64,000 nucleotides of DNA from Micropterus salmoides. Its lineage: Eukaryota; Chordata; Actinopteri; Centrarchiformes; Centrarchidae. This document shows, piece by piece, positions 1 to 12,745 of this stretch; the first letter of the stretch is position 1, and the number at the start of each line of letters is the position of its first letter. The notes beneath the pieces are model-generated. The model was given only the letters and a program-made list of their open reading frames with translations, was not told the origin of the DNA and made no database searches. The translations under genes and the position numbers were made by a program. The DNA lies in NCBI RefSeq assembly GCF_014851395.1, contig NW_024040040.1, positions 14,745,403-14,809,402 on the forward strand, given 5' to 3'.

Positions 1-1289
1 TTTCACTTGAGGTCAGGCTGAAGTGGAAAAGGAGAGAAAGATGGATGATGAGAGAAAGTTCCGTGCTGAGGGGCTGATGGACAGGCGGCTGGGTGTTAGT
101 GTTTTCTCCACTCACACAGCCCAGAATTCAGAGTGTCAGCCTTTATTTATTCAGGGAAAGTTTTTATGTTTGTTTCTCGGAAAACTCAGTATAAAGCCAC
201 AGTCTTCCAACATCAGCGTTTGAGCTTTTGCCGTTTAGGACCTAGCCTATGAGACCATGATAGTAGTTGATTGAGGAAAGGAGGGCACTCATTAGCTTCT
301 CAGCTAGTTCAGGGACTTAAACCAACAACCTTTTAATCACAAGTGAGTGTCAGGGAGTTTTGAGATGCTATGTGAGATGCTAACCACTAAATTCTTGGTC
401 AAGAAATAGCTTAGAGGCTAACTGCTCATAAAACCACAATCACCCATTTTTACATTTCTATACAAGTAAATAAACCTTTTTTTTCACTTTGGACAACGCT
501 CAGACTAGCAGCTTCCCCTGGTCCAAGCTCGTGTTAAGCTACACCAAGCATGTCCTGGACCTACGCTAAGCAAGGTGAATTTGATATCTTATACTTAGCT
601 CATAACTTTTCACATTAGCATGTTTCCCAGAATGTCAAACTGTCCATTTAACCTAGATGCTTATGATTTTTCATGTGCAAATCGCCATTAAGTATCCGCA
701 CACTAAACTTTGACTTCACCATTTTACTACTTGTGTGTGTGTGAGACTCCTGTTAGCACAGTTTTATTGATCCAGTAGAAAGGTAAACCTCAGTAACTGC
801 ACGGGGGTTCAAAAATCAACATAGCCAGGCTTGTTTAAAATAGGGTGAGCTGAATGTTTGATATATTAAAAGTCAATATTTCTTGGCAGCACACAGACCT
901 GTTTCACAGTAGAGCGCTATGTGCTGGACAAGGCTTCCATTGAGGACTGTAACATTGGGGGTGGGGGTCGGGTGGTGGTTTTGGGGGTTAAGAGTTGTTG
1001 GGTAACCACTGTAGGCCTCCTTTGCAGCTGGCTATGGATTAATGGAACTCATTGGAGAGAATCTACTATGCTTTTTAAATTCATATAAACACATACAGTA
1101 GGTCCATGACCATATTAGCTGTACATAAAGCTGATGATCAATATTTTTGTTACCAATAGATGAAATGACTTTGTGTAATCTAAAAGGTGTTGCTCACAGT
1201 GACGAATCCACTGAGAATTATTACTCAACTTTGTAGTTTCTCTCAGCTCTATGGAGGGTTTTGGCACCTTTCAGCTCATTATTTTGGTT

Positions 1290-1500
1290 TTACAGCACAT
1301 AACATGACTTTTTTGGTTCACTCTCATCGCTCTCATCAGCGTTGTTTCCAGACAACAGGCAGCTGGATAGCAACTAGCTGGTGAACATAGTGGAGCACAA
1401 GCAGCTAAACAGCCAGAGGTTTCCCTCACGAGTTGGTGGAGACCAAAACAGAGCTAAAAGTAGAGTATTGGAGTTGAATGCTAACATTGGTCCATTATTG
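1290..1500 (-). repeat. Dispersed repeat 'CTCCACCAACT' family, copy 1
   Basis: Plus-strand words TAGCTGGTGAACATAGTGGA, GCAGCTAAACAGCCAGAG and GAGTTGGTGGAGACCAAAAC are the reverse complements of words at about 6640-6730 and 55730-55790, in reversed order. Non-coding. Confidence 0.65.
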
Positions 1501-3915
1501 CTGAAGTGTAAATAAGGAATACTTGCAAACATATTTTTCAAGTCACTGTTGCATTTCCAACGAGAGGCCAACAAAACAAATTCAATAAATGCAGGTTTAA
1601 CTTTTCAATTTTAAAGAATTCAGTTAAAAAATGTAGTAAGGAGTGACTCTATAAGAAAACTGAGAAGAAACTGCCATGGGTTGAAATGGTTGTTTCGCAG
1701 ACACGCTGATGTTTTAAAGTGATACTATTCTGAGACTGAAATAAGCGCTATAAATTACGACAGATGGTACAAGAAAAGCTCAGAGGTGCTCACAACAGCT
1801 ACTTTATTTTAACCTCATGTCCTCACAGGTGGACGCACCACAAACCATTTGGGCTTTTCAAAAGTAGCTGGAACATCAAGGCAATCACAGGTGGCTGAAG
1901 GCGCTCTAAACGAGTACTGATGCATTTTGAGAAGGTGATATAGAAGTTACTATCATATTCACTTGTTTAGTTGGCAGATTTGTAGCCTTCTTTTAGCCCA
2001 CCTGAAGTGCACTGTTCTCTCTACTGTTTGAGCCTGGCCATTTTTCACTGATCCTGGTTTGGCTTATGCTCAGCACTCCCCTGTGTCTCACTGTGCCTGT
2101 AATCTTTTAGCCTCAGTAGTGACAGCAGGGCTGTAAAAACAGAGCCGGAGGAGGTCATCCTGAAGTTTGCACAGGAACGAGCCATTCATCCTCCAAGGGG
2201 GGGTTTGGTACTCCGCTGTGGTGAGACTGAGGCTGAGAGAGATAAATGTCCTGCTCTGTAAAGGTTGGGGATGAGGCTGGGAAGTGTTATTTGTCTCTTA
2301 TGGTCTGCTGGGCTCACAGGAAGCTAAACGATCCTGTCGTTTTTCCGTCAATATGATTTATTGGTGCCATTAATGTTCTGAATGGGAGGTCACCCCTTTG
2401 CCTTAACAGACTGATGTCCACTTCTACAACCATGCCTGAGTGGTGTCTCTGTCAACAGTGCAAAGACCTGTCATATTTTCTGCTTGTTGACACAGAGTAG
2501 GTCCACATGAAGACAGTAGATTTGAAAACACTGTTACTGTGAGAAAATGATGTGATTTCAGGTTGTTTGCATAAGGGTCTTTGCTTTGCCTTTTGAAATC
2601 TAAAATAGTTCTGAGGATTATCCTGATTTTAATGTGGATGTTAAGCTAACCCTGAATGTGTATAGTGTATTAATAGGAAGAAATTAGATACACTCAGCTT
2701 TTTTCTGGTATTTATTACACAGCCACCAGTTGTGTTGGCATGCTGAAGTAAACATCACAAATGCATCACAACCCAAAAACCTTTCAGGAGTGAGGAAATG
2801 AATGTGTGAAATAATGCACGGGGATTTGAATGAACCTCAACCAAGATCATGAAACTCATACAAGGAGTGGGAATGTATTGTTATTAAATGTTAATTTATA
2901 AAGTTGTAGTTTAAACCAACTATGTGTAAGAATAGAACATTTATGACAACTGGTGTGCCCTGTAGTAGATGAATGAATTTTATTTTTCTACAAACAAAAA
3001 CGTTTGCCAAAATAATTGTTGGCAGACGTCACTTCTGTCATGGACCAGTAAACATTTTGACTTTTTTCTGCTGGCCATCACAGGTGACTCTGGAGGCCAG
3101 ACTGGATTTCTTTGTTTAAGCAAACAAAATGTTTGTCTGAGCTAATGGCATTCGCTATTGACTTTGTCTTCTAATTAATTTGCACATTGATGATACTGCA
3201 GCTGTGTGTTCGACAAGAAGGGTGTGTGACCTCGGAACACACACCCTCTTGTCTAACAGGCTGATTTAGATGCCGATAGTTTAGTTTGAAGTAGTTAGCC
3301 AGCAGTCTTGAGCAGATCAGCAACTCGATGCATTTTAATTGTTGTAAGGCCACAACTGGCACAACATTTTTGCAAAGAAAAGCGGTGCACTTCACACTGC
3401 ACATCAGATTCTCAAAGGGAAGTGCTTTGAATAACTAATTGTGAAAATCTCTGCATCTGCAGTGTCCTCTGCACAATGTAACAGACATCACACAAATGGG
3501 GTTCTCTTTGGGTAAGGGCAGAAACTAACTGTTAGTTTCATCAGTTGTTCATATTTTGATATAACTGGAGGTGACTACTTACTTGATAAATGAATTGAAC
3601 CAGTCCTACAAAACATATGTCTGTATGAAAACACACATAAATTCATGAGGTGCAAAGTGCATATTTAAAAAAAGAAATATAGTACATTTCTGTCACAGTA
3701 GGAACTTCAATGTGCTATGATTTAACAATACAAGCTTTCTGTGTCCAGTCTGTGTCAAGTATCATTCTTTAATGAAAATGTCATTATTGGCCCAAAGAGT
3801 TATTAGAATGAGTTAGACACTACATTGTTTACATCCGTGTATGCTAGCTAGCAGTCTGTTTTTCCCAGTTTTTGTTGGCGTATTACTGCTACTGTACCAC
3901 CTGTTGAAACGAACA

Positions 3916-3934
3916 CATACACACACACACACAC
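3916..3934. repeat. (AC)n microsatellite
   Basis: About nine AC units in upstream non-coding DNA. Confidence 0.85.
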
Positions 3935-6404
3935 GCAGCAGAGCAGAGAGGCTGCAGTGGACACAGTGAAGTGAACCAGGTGAAGTGAAGATAACTCCGA
4001 GATTACTTGAGTTGACGACAGCTACACTTGTTACTGTAGCTGTAAGTACGTGCATTAAAAGCTGCGCAAGTAAAAAGTCACTACACCTGTTCAACAAGCA
4101 TGTAGAAAGCAATATTCTAATCTGCTCAGTCTCTGACCCACTTTTGGTTTTACACAAGCACAGTGCGCTAGCTCGGCTAATAGCAAAATTGTTACAAACA
4201 AGCTGATACGAAAGCTGTAGTCTAACTAGCTGTAGGCAGTAGATCACATCAGCAGAGGGAGGAGGACAGGAGGAAGAACTGATGTCGGCGTTCTTCATTT
4301 TTTCTAAACATCACCCAGTATTTTGAGGATTTATTTTATTGACATTTTAGATTTGTTTCCAGTAAGATATTATTGACTTTATGTAGTGATTTTGCTGTTG
4401 TAAACTTTATTGTTGCTGCTCTAGAAACCAAGTTTAGTTATATTTAATGTTCTATTAAATGTTCTGAAGTTAAATACACCCAGGCACATTGTCGCTGAAT
4501 GTTGTCGGACACAGATTTTCCTCATATCATGCAGGCCTAGTGGCAGTATGCAATACATGTTCTTGTCAATCATCTGCTGACTCTGGGTCTCTGCATCAGT
4601 CTGAAAATGGTTATTAGTGTGTAACAGGAGGAATAAACCTGTTGTCAAGTCATGATTACCAGTTTAATCTGACCAAATTTTTTAAAACCTAAATCTAAAA
4701 CTGGATCTCACAAGGATAACGACTCGGACACACACACACCCAGACAGGGCAGACATCCCTTGCTATTCAGAGACTTAAGTTTGCTCCGCACAAACAGGAA
4801 TGTTTTGCTCCCCCCATCTCCCCCATCAAACACACCCCTTTACTCTCCCCCCATCCACCCACCCTCCTGCACACACTCTGGTCAGCATGCCACTGTGTGC
4901 CGACGTCTAACAAGTTCTCTCTCTCTCTTGTTTCGTACCTCTTTCTTTCTCCCTCACCATGTGAAGCGACGTGATTTATACCACTCGTTTGTCTCGAATC
5001 AGTTTGGTGATGGTGAACAAGTAAGTTTATATTCCTATATATATATTTGCAGTGTGCAGTGTGCGTATCCATGCATGTCTCCCATGTCGAGGTTGGCTGT
5101 TTCAGTGCAATTACTTATTCTTTTGTGTCGTCCTTTCTGTCTTTGTGTCTACTTTTGTGCCCACTTTTTGTGGCTGTTTTTCTGCTTGTCTTTCAGTTTG
5201 TCTGTTTACTCTCAGCAGGCTCATTTCTCCTCCTTTACTGATCTATAACGTGACCCTCGACCTCTCCCTCCTCCCTTTTCATTCCCATCCTCAGCTTATG
5301 TCACTCTGTCTCTCTCCTCAATGACTATGTGTAGCGTGGATAGGCATGTGTTAACATTTGGCGGGGGTTCAGGTAATGTGTAGTGGATATTTCCTTTGTT
5401 CTGTCTGAGGCATGAGTGCTGAAATTGGCATGGGGATGATATAGGAGAGAAAAGCGGAGGGGAGACAGAGGGAAGGACTCCCAACCCTGGATCAATAGCC
5501 TCCGTCTGGATTCTAAAATTATGTCTGAATGAGAGTTATTTTTTTTAGCCTGACCATTCAATAGATGGGCAATTGGCCTTTTGTAGAGCAAAAGACACAT
5601 GTTGCTCTCATTGTAACCTCGGGCGATGTTTAAAATACCCTTTTCTCTTTTTCTAAGAAGAGTGTTCTTGTTATACTGATGAATAATAGCAATTATTCTC
5701 TCCTTTTTTTTCAAAAATTAATTGCTGGCAACTGGGCTGGCACCCCTCGTAGCTGACTAATAGGATCATGGTTGACTCACAAATCTTGATCTTGATTAGT
5801 CTTTTTTTTATGGTATTTTTATGGAGCGTGAGGTCTTAGTCATTACTGGAAATGAATAATCACAAATCTGGCATCGCAGTAATCTTCAGAAATATGCTTT
5901 AGTCTGTAGATTTTATGAGACCCATCTCCATGAATGAGATCTTCGTTCTTGACTGTGGGATCAGTCTTACACTTATTAGCATTTTTTGAACCGCATCTTC
6001 CTCAGTGGATGGAGTTTGCTCAGTTGTGATCGCGTGACCTAAACATGGAACATCAGTCATGTGATAACAGGTGGTCATACCATATAATGTGTCAGGTTTG
6101 GAGACCCCCCCCCATGTTCAAGGGCAACTTTTGGCATCTTTGAATGCATTTGATGCCTGAATACAGCTGTTTGTTGACAGATGCCTGCACAGTATGTGAA
6201 GGAATGCAGGTTTATAGAGAGCTGATTAGAGATTCGAGAGGTGTGGCTTCAGTTGTATGATACATTTATGATGCTGCTGTTTTTGGTGTGATTGTGGTGT
6301 AAGTAATATATGTACTGTATGTGACTGTCAGTCCAAACATTTACTTAAAGCTGCATTCATTTTTTGTTGGCCACTTGTAAACCCAACAAGCTAAAAATAT
6401 CACT

Positions 6405-6490
6405 TTTCACATATGTCAGTCATGTCAGTTTTATTTATGTAGCCCAAAATTGCCTCAGAGGGTTTAACACTGTACAGCATGTCAACAAAT
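6405..6490. repeat. Interspersed-repeat tail
   Basis: GTTTTATTTATGTAGCCCAAAA followed by TTGCCTCAGAGGGTTTAAC and GTACAGCATG is a common fish retroelement tail. Confidence 0.5.
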
Positions 6491-6584
6491 CAATACATAG
6501 GCTTCTATTTTAGCCTTAAAAGTACAGTAAAAGTAAAGTTGATATTGCTAATGTGTAACCAGGAGTCCTACCAGGAACAGAGCA

Positions 6585-6800
6585 GCATTAGCATTCATTT
6601 GAAGATGTGTTTCTGACCACCAAATGAATGTAAGTCAAATACTTAATCTCATTTTAGCTATGTTTTTGGTCTCTACCAACTGAGAGAAATGTCTGGCTCT
6701 TTAGCTACTAAATGCTCCACTATATTCACCCACTAGTTGCTAACTGTGTCTGTCTGCTGTTTGATGCCGAGCAGATAGATGCTAAACTTCCTCCTGTTGG
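6585..6800 (+). repeat. Dispersed repeat 'CTCCACCAACT' family, copy 2
   Basis: Contains TTTTTGGTCTCTACCAACTG, AAATGTCTGGCTCTTTAGCT, AAATGCTCCACTATATTCAC and GTCTGTCTGCTGTTTGATGC. Matches the inverted copy at about 1290-1500 and the weaker copy at about 55640-55830. Confidence 0.65.
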
Positions 6801-7887
6801 TTGGGTGGAGTAGTAATTTTCATTTGTGTCTAATGGGATTTCCTTCAGGGGAAATGTGGGAAAAGTCTTGATAGTGGAACATTTTAAGAGAATACAGAAG
6901 GTGTGCATTTGATTATGCACCCTAGTTGTGTCATTTTCCAGAAAGCCAAAGAAATGGAGTTGATGATCATAGAAGAGAGGGAGACAGAGATGAGAGAGCA
7001 GAGATAGGAAGAGAGGGATCAGTGCAGCTGTGTGCCTCTTTAGGATTCCTGCTCTCTACCTCCTCTAGCCGGGGCCAAACCGGGATCATTAGGTTTGGCA
7101 AACTACCCAAGCGGCCATTGTTGTGCAGCCATGGCACGTTAGTGTGTCTTTTTAACTGTGGCTAAACTCAGTCTATTCACTTGTAAAAGAGAGCAGCCAT
7201 TGGCAGATAGTTGGCAGGTTGCACAGAGAGGCCATTCACCCCCGTAGGAAGGAGCTGAGAACACTGCCTCGGAAATGGTCCTCTCTGAATATTTTGATGG
7301 AGGGACTTTGGATGCCCTCTTAGTGTCCATTTGCTCCATCTAACAAATCTCCATGAACTGACTTCATTGGTAATTAATATTACTACTCTTTATAGGTGAG
7401 GGATCAGTACTTGTCCAGTAGGAGCTGCTACTGTAACAGTCAGAGAGATTTTCAGAGATTTGCTTTTAGCAGCTGTTGTTTTGTGAGCCCTTTTGATTTA
7501 AGGAGGAATTTGGAGTTTTTCGGTGGTGGGAGGTGGAAGGGGGTCCAGTGTTTCTTTTAATGATATTTGGATTAAGTCCAAGTACAAGAGAGTTTAGACA
7601 AGAGGCTGATATACAAGGGGTCAGACGCTGGACTCCCTTCTTTTATTTTTGATGCCACGGAAGAACAAATTACGGGGCTTCTGAATGAGGAAATAATTAC
7701 TTGTAATTAATGTCCCTGTCATATATCACCTTAGTAAAGAGGATTTGTCTGGATTTTAGTGAAGCTCGCCTAACATGTACACCCAGTGTTCCAGCATGCT
7801 CATTTTGTGGCCTGTGTAATCCAGGTGGAAGTGTATTTTCAAGGTCTTTATGCATCTCTTGTTGTCAGATGACGACATATATACATA

Positions 7888-8104
7888 CAGTGGGTACGGA
7901 AAGTATTCAGACCCCTTTAAATTTTTCACTCTTTGTTTCATTGCAGCCATTTTCCAAAAATCAAAAAAGTTCATTTTATTTCTCAGTAATGTACACTCAG
8001 CACCCCATCTTGACAGAAAAAAACAGAACTCTAGAAATTTTTGCAAATTTATTAAAAAAGAAAAACTGAAATATCACATGGTCATAAGTATTCAGACCCT
8101 TTGC
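7888..8104 (+). repeat. Left terminal inverted repeat of the Tc1-like element
   Basis: Starts CAGTGGGTACGGAAAG after a TA and ends at ...CAGACCCTTTGC. It contains an outer and an inner copy of AAGTATTCAGACCC, the presumed transposase-binding sites. Confidence 0.93.
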
Positions 8105-8110
8105 TCAGTA

Positions 8111-9129
8111 TTAAGTAGAAGCACCCTTTTGATCTAATACAGCCATGAGTCGTTTTGGGAAAGATGCAACAAGTTTTTCACATCTGGATTTGGGTATCCT
8201 CTGCCATTCCTCCTTGCAGATCCTCTCCAGTTCTGTCAGGTTGGATGGTAAACGTTGGTGGACAGCCATTTTCAGGTCTCTCCAGAGATGCTCAATTGGG
8301 TTTAAGTCAGGGCTCTGGCTGGGCCATTCAACAGCCACGGAGTTGTTGTGAAGCCACTCCTTCGTTATTTTAGCGGTGTGCTTAGGGTCATTGTCTTGTT
8401 GGAAGGTAAACCTTCGGCCCAGTCTGAGGTCCAGAGCACTCTGGAAAAGGTTTTCGTCCAGGATATCCCTGTACTTGGCCGCATTCATCTTTCCCTCGAT
8501 TGCAACCAGTCGTCCTGTCCCTGCAGCTGAAAAACACCCCCACAGCATGATGCTGCCACCACCATGCTTCACTGTTAAGACTGTATTTGACAGGTGATGA
8601 GCAGTGCCTGGTTTTCTCCACACATACTGCTTAGAATTAAGGCCAAAAAGTTCTATCTTGGTCAGAGGATCTTATTTATCACCATCTTGGAGTCCTTCAG
8701 GTGTTTTTTAGCAAACTCCATGCGGGCTTTCATGTGTCTTGCACTGAGGAGAGGCTTCCGTCGGGCCACTCTGCCATAAAGCCCCGACTGGTGGATTGCT
8801 GCAGTGATGGTTGACTTACTACAACTTTCTCCCATCTCCCGACTGCATCTCTGGAGCTCAGCCACAGTGACCTTTGGGTTCTTCTTTACCTCTCTCACCA
8901 AGGCTCTTCTCCCCCGATAGCTCAGTTTGGCCGGACGGCCAGCTCTAGGAAGAGTTCTGGTCGTCCCAAACGTCTTCCATTTGAGGATTATGGAGGCCAC
9001 TGTGCTCTTAGGAACCTTAAGTGCAGCAGAAATTTTTTTGTAACCTTGGCCAGATCTGTGCCTTGCTACAATTCTGTCTCTGAGCTCAGTTCCTTTGACC
9101 TCATGATTCTCATTTGCTCTGACATGCAC
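8111..9129 (-). pseudogene. Broken Tc1-like DD34E transposase
   Basis: The first piece (9129 down to 8662, 155 residues) has the paired-like helix-turn-helix DNA-binding part (GYKKISAALKVPKSTV) and an AT-hook-like GRPAK at about residue 64. The second piece (8623 down to 8111, 170 residues) has HGGGSIMLWGCFSAAGTGRL, QQDNDPKHTAKI and SPDLNPIEHLWRDL, with the second Asp and the Glu of the catalytic triad. Between them a short deletion, about 10 nt by comparison with the family, shifts the frame and removes the block with the first catalytic Asp. The Asp-to-Glu spacing is also 33 instead of 34 residues, one codon short. The protein cannot be active; the element could only move with help from another copy. 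Confidence 0.93.
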
Positions 9130-9285
9130 TGTGAGCTGTAAGGTCTTATATAGACAGGTGTGTGGCTTTCCTAATCAAGTCTAATCAGTATAATCAAACA
9201 CAGCTGGACTCAAATGAAGGTGTAGAACCATCTCAAGGATGATCAGAAGAAATAGACAGCACCTGAGTTAAATATGAGTGTCACG

Positions 9286-9502
9286 GCAAAGGGTCTGAAT
9301 ACTTATGACCATGTGATATTTCAGTTTTTCTTTTTTAATAAATTTGCAAAAATTTCTACATTTCTGTTTTTTTCTGTCAAGATGGGGTGCTGAGTGTACA
9401 TTACTGAGAAATAAAATGAACTTTTTTGATTTTTGGAAAATGGCTGCAATGAAACAAAGAGTGAAAAATTTAAAGGGGTCTGAATACTTTCCGTACCCAC
9501 TG
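9286..9502 (-). repeat. Right terminal inverted repeat of the Tc1-like element
   Basis: Reverse complement of the left repeat over 217 bp with only a few differences (for example near 9356-9366). It ends CCGTACCCACTG before a TA. Confidence 0.93.
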
Positions 9503-10046
9503 TATAATAGAAGTTTTATAAGAAATGACTGAAGGAATTTCACTCATTCTGACAATAGCACCTTCACCATGCCCAATATGGCTGTCCCATTGCTTTACTG
9601 AAGCTTCGTGAGCTTAGAGGTCGCACGGCCACAGAAGGGGTTCACCCAGGCCTTCCTCCACTCCATCGAATCAACTCATTCATATAAGCAGTGGGTTGAA
9701 GGTATAAGTGATACACACCATGGCAAGGCCATCTGAAAAGAGTGAAATGCTCTAGTGCTTCAGTTTTTCTGAAGACAAAGAAAAGAGTACTTGAATAGAA
9801 AGTTCTTGAAATGAAGAAGGGAGGCTCATAAAAGTCCACGTTACTTTAAACTCATAAGATTCCCTGTTTTTTAAGGTTGTTGCAGGAGTGGTGGTTGTGA
9901 TGATGAGGGTGTATATGGATTTATTCTTGGCACTTATGCATTGGTTCTAATCTATGCCAATTCAACTGTTTCAATCTGCCAAAAGAAAAAAATAGCTTGA
10001 GTCACCCTGGATTCAGTGATGCTCAAAATGAAGTGCTGTCATAAGC

Positions 10047-10238
10047 TTGCAGACAAAAAAACAACTACCAAAAATGGAGGGTATGACAAAAATCTCTGCA
10101 GCGTGTAAACTTTGTTTTTGGAACACTACTACTACTACTCTGTCTAAACACTTGTTAATGTGTCACAGTGTTTTCACCAGCACTGAAGCAGAGACTCTGG
10201 AGGCTGCAGCTAGCAGCATTAGGGCCAGGTTATGGTAG
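10047..10238 (+). pseudogene. Possible BED-finger (hAT-type) remnant
   Basis: A 63-residue open frame holds KISAACKLCFWN followed by TLSKHLLMCH, the spacing of a BED-type zinc finger (C-x2-C, then H-x4-(C/H)-H-like). Such fingers begin hAT transposases and the ZBED genes derived from them. No downstream transposase core is seen, so it is at most a fragment. The match is short and could be chance. Confidence 0.3.
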
Positions 10239-10734
10239 AAAAGAATCTTGGAAAGGTGTGAGGGGAGAGAGTTTCTGAAGCTACTCGACCATCTGAAAAG
10301 CAGTTCTGATTAAGTAGACAGGAAGTATCTTTCAGGTCTGCCAAACGTATTGAGTGCATTTCCTTACTCATAAAACATTTACAAATTATTATATCTTTTA
10401 AATTCAGTATTGTTTACAACCATGTTCATTAGCATACAGTCTTCTTCTTTTTCCGTCTTTGTTGGCGCATTACAGCATATCTTGGTGTGACACCATTGGT
10501 AGGACTGTGTTTCAACAGTGCTACTAGAGGTCTAAAACTTCACAGCAAAACTTTAAGTGTCGCTACCTTGTTGATCCAAGATATCTACATCTAAAACATT
10601 TACAAGAAGTGTGTCAGGATGCCCCCAAGTGGTCGGAAGATGAATCAGATATGTTGCAAGATAATTAAGAGGATACAAAAGCAGAAAAAAACATTCCTGC
10701 TAATCAGAATTCTGTGTTTTTTAAAACCTTTTTT

Positions 10735-10835
10735 CAAGTCTCAGCTTTTTGCAACCTGTGACAAGGGTCACATGTAAAAATAGTTTCTTTTTATGGTGTC
10801 ACAAGTCAGAAAGGTTGGGAACCACTAGCTGAAGG
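10735..10835. repeat. Dispersed repeat 'GGTTGGGAACCACT', copy 1
   Basis: CACAAGTCAGAAAGGTTGGG then AACCACTAGC; the same ending (with GTTTGGGAACCACTGACTTA) occurs at about 37910-37995. A familiar fish SINE/MITE end. Confidence 0.5.
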
Positions 10836-12194
10836 GGGTGTGGCCACCCAGACCTGGCCATCCGCTATTGTGATATCTACTTGCATGACTTTCTGCCCTC
10901 AGAGAGATGTCTTGAATAGAGCCTGACCGACGATTATTGGCTGATAGTAGTTTATCAGATACACTGGTAACGGCGTTTGTGTTGGCCAGTAAGTAACAAG
11001 CAATGCCAAAATATGTTTGTCCATATTTTGCAAACAAGAGAACCCTTCCAGGTTTATCTTTAATATGTTGCCTCTATCTGTATTTATGTATAAAAATCTA
11101 TGCTGTTATTAAATAAAGTTATTGTCTGGATTGTGAGAAATGATACTGTAAACTCTGTTGCCTGGCACTTAATGAATGTGTATAGGGGAATAGTTTAGCC
11201 TTTTCACAACACAGGGCTTGTATGTTTTTAACTGAAACTATTGCAACAAATCAATTGTTAGTAGTAACTGTCAAAGTAAAATAGGGGGCAGGTAAACTAT
11301 CTATATATGGGCATAGGTTTCAAAGAAGAAGTTAGCAGTGAGTTGTTTTTGCTGCAGGGTTAGTTTAAATCTCAGGACGTGATGGATAACAGACCCCCCT
11401 CCAGACAAGGAGCACATTTAATGACTTAAAGGTCATTGCTTTGGTCAACTCATTTTCAGTATCAGAGCGAGTTGGTTCTAGTTTCTCGAAGGCATTGAGA
11501 TAATCTGTAGCTGCAAATGCAACATCTCACATCTCCAACGTAGATCTATTATTATAGTTTTGTGATTCTTGCAAGAAGACATGTTATTAGGTATAAAGTG
11601 AGTCAGTCCTGTGATGTGAGAGGCAAAGAAGCATGGTGTTAAAGCTCTAGTCCTTTATCTAGGCCACTGTTTATTGCCAATGCATTTCTGCTACTAGAAT
11701 TTATTTGAATAATACCTTACCTTAAGAAAAAAGAGTAAAAATGTCAGGAACACAGTAGAAATTTGATACACCACTGCAAACACAGGATATGCCTGAAACT
11801 GCTACTAAGAATAAACATTTTACTTTCACAACAATCGTTTAACAAGTTAAGCAAGTTAAGTTGAGTGTAAGTGAAATGAAGTTTCGCCATGTTTAGGGTG
11901 GAGCACACTGCCCTGTGTATCTCTGACTGCGCTGCAAACTTTCAGCAGACACACCAGCATCTTATGTCTGCAGCGTCTATATTTTCTCTGAGCGACGTGA
12001 AGGCTCCCGTGTGATGTTTGAATGACCTTTCACTCTCACAGAGGAGCAGCAGGCAGAGACATAAGTGAGGCGGATTGCCCTGGAGAGAAAACACAAGGCA
12101 AACACAGCTGCAATAGATGCTAAAAAAAAGTATGTACTTGTATGTATGTATGTCATATTTTGGTTTATTGATACAGTAACTCCACGTCTTAAAC

Positions 12195-12345
12195 TTTATG
12201 CACGGTGGCTCACCAGTAAACTCACAGCAAGAGGGTTAAAATCTTGGCAGTGTGGAGGTCACGTGTTCACTCCGTGTTCCTCTGGTTTTCCTCCCACAGT
12301 CCAAACACATACAGGTCACATGAATCGGAGACTCTGTTATTTCTA
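12195..12345 (+). repeat. SINE-like repeat fragment
   Basis: CACGGTGGCTCACCAGTAAA, CTCACAGCAAGAGGGTTAAA, GTGGAGGTCACGTGTTCACT and CCTCCCACAGTCCAAACACA follow the order of a well-known fish SINE-type repeat. Its 3' part recurs at about 31385-31475, and other segments at about 33915-34000 and 54290-54460. Confidence 0.65.
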
Positions 12346-12631
12346 ATCTCTTCACAGGTTGTTAAGGCTTTATGGTGTTTGTCCAACACGGGCAGCTACA
12401 TGAATGGAGGTTCTGACATGCTCATGGCTTGAATGTTTCCTGCTTTTACATCCTACTTTTTGGTCAGTGATGGTCTCCTCCCAAATTTAAAATATGTTAC
12501 ATGGGACTGCAGCAAATTGTGGTTTGACTCATCCAAATGTATTCAAAGCTAATTGAGGACACTGATCACTTGAGACATGTTTGGAAGCATGGAAGGACCA
12601 CTTGGTCAACTCTGTGGTGTGTGTATATCAC

Positions 12632-12745
12632 ATAAAGTGGTGTGAAAAAGTGTTTGCCCCCTTCCTGATTTCTTATATTTTTGCATGTTTGTCACACTGA
12701 AATGTTTCAGATCATCAAATAAACTGAAAATTAGACAAGGCTAAT
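12632..12745 (+). mobile_element. Solo terminal repeat of another Tc1-like family
   Basis: The stretch AAAGTGGTGTGAAAAAGTG, then TTTGCCCCCTTCCTGATTTC and GCATGTTTGTCACACT with AATGTTTCAGATCATCAAAT, is the typical end sequence of a widespread fish Tc1-like family. No opposite end or transposase is seen nearby, so this is a truncated copy. Confidence 0.7.

Larger units (their letters stand above)
1..7885. other. Upstream non-coding DNA
   Basis: No gene is supported. Reading frames are short, lack splice context and overlap simple or dispersed repeats. About 4795-5310 is strongly pyrimidine-rich on the plus strand and has a good donor-like GTAAGT at about 5019; it might hold a non-coding exon but nothing confirms it. 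Repeats lie at about 1290-1500, 6405-6490 and 6585-6800. Confidence 0.6.
7888..9502 (-). mobile_element. Tc1-like transposon with 217-bp inverted repeats
   Basis: A 1615-bp element flanked by TA dinucleotides (7886-7887 and 9503-9504), the Tc1/mariner target duplication. Left repeat 7888-8104 and right repeat 9286-9502 are inverted copies of 217 bp that match almost throughout. Each holds two direct repeats sharing AAGTATTCAGACCC, one at the outer end and one at the inner end: the IR/DR layout of fish Tc1 elements such as the Sleeping Beauty type. A transposase remnant lies between them on the minus strand. The near-identical repeats suggest a fairly recent insertion. Confidence 0.95.

Noticed and set aside
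3813..4298. Minus-strand open frame of 161 codons
   Set aside because: It includes the (AC)n microsatellite translated as a Cys/Val run and has no recognisable domain.
4760..5324. Several overlapping open frames in a pyrimidine-rich stretch
   Set aside because: Open frames arise from lack of stop codons in CT-rich DNA; residues are low-complexity S/L/C/F.
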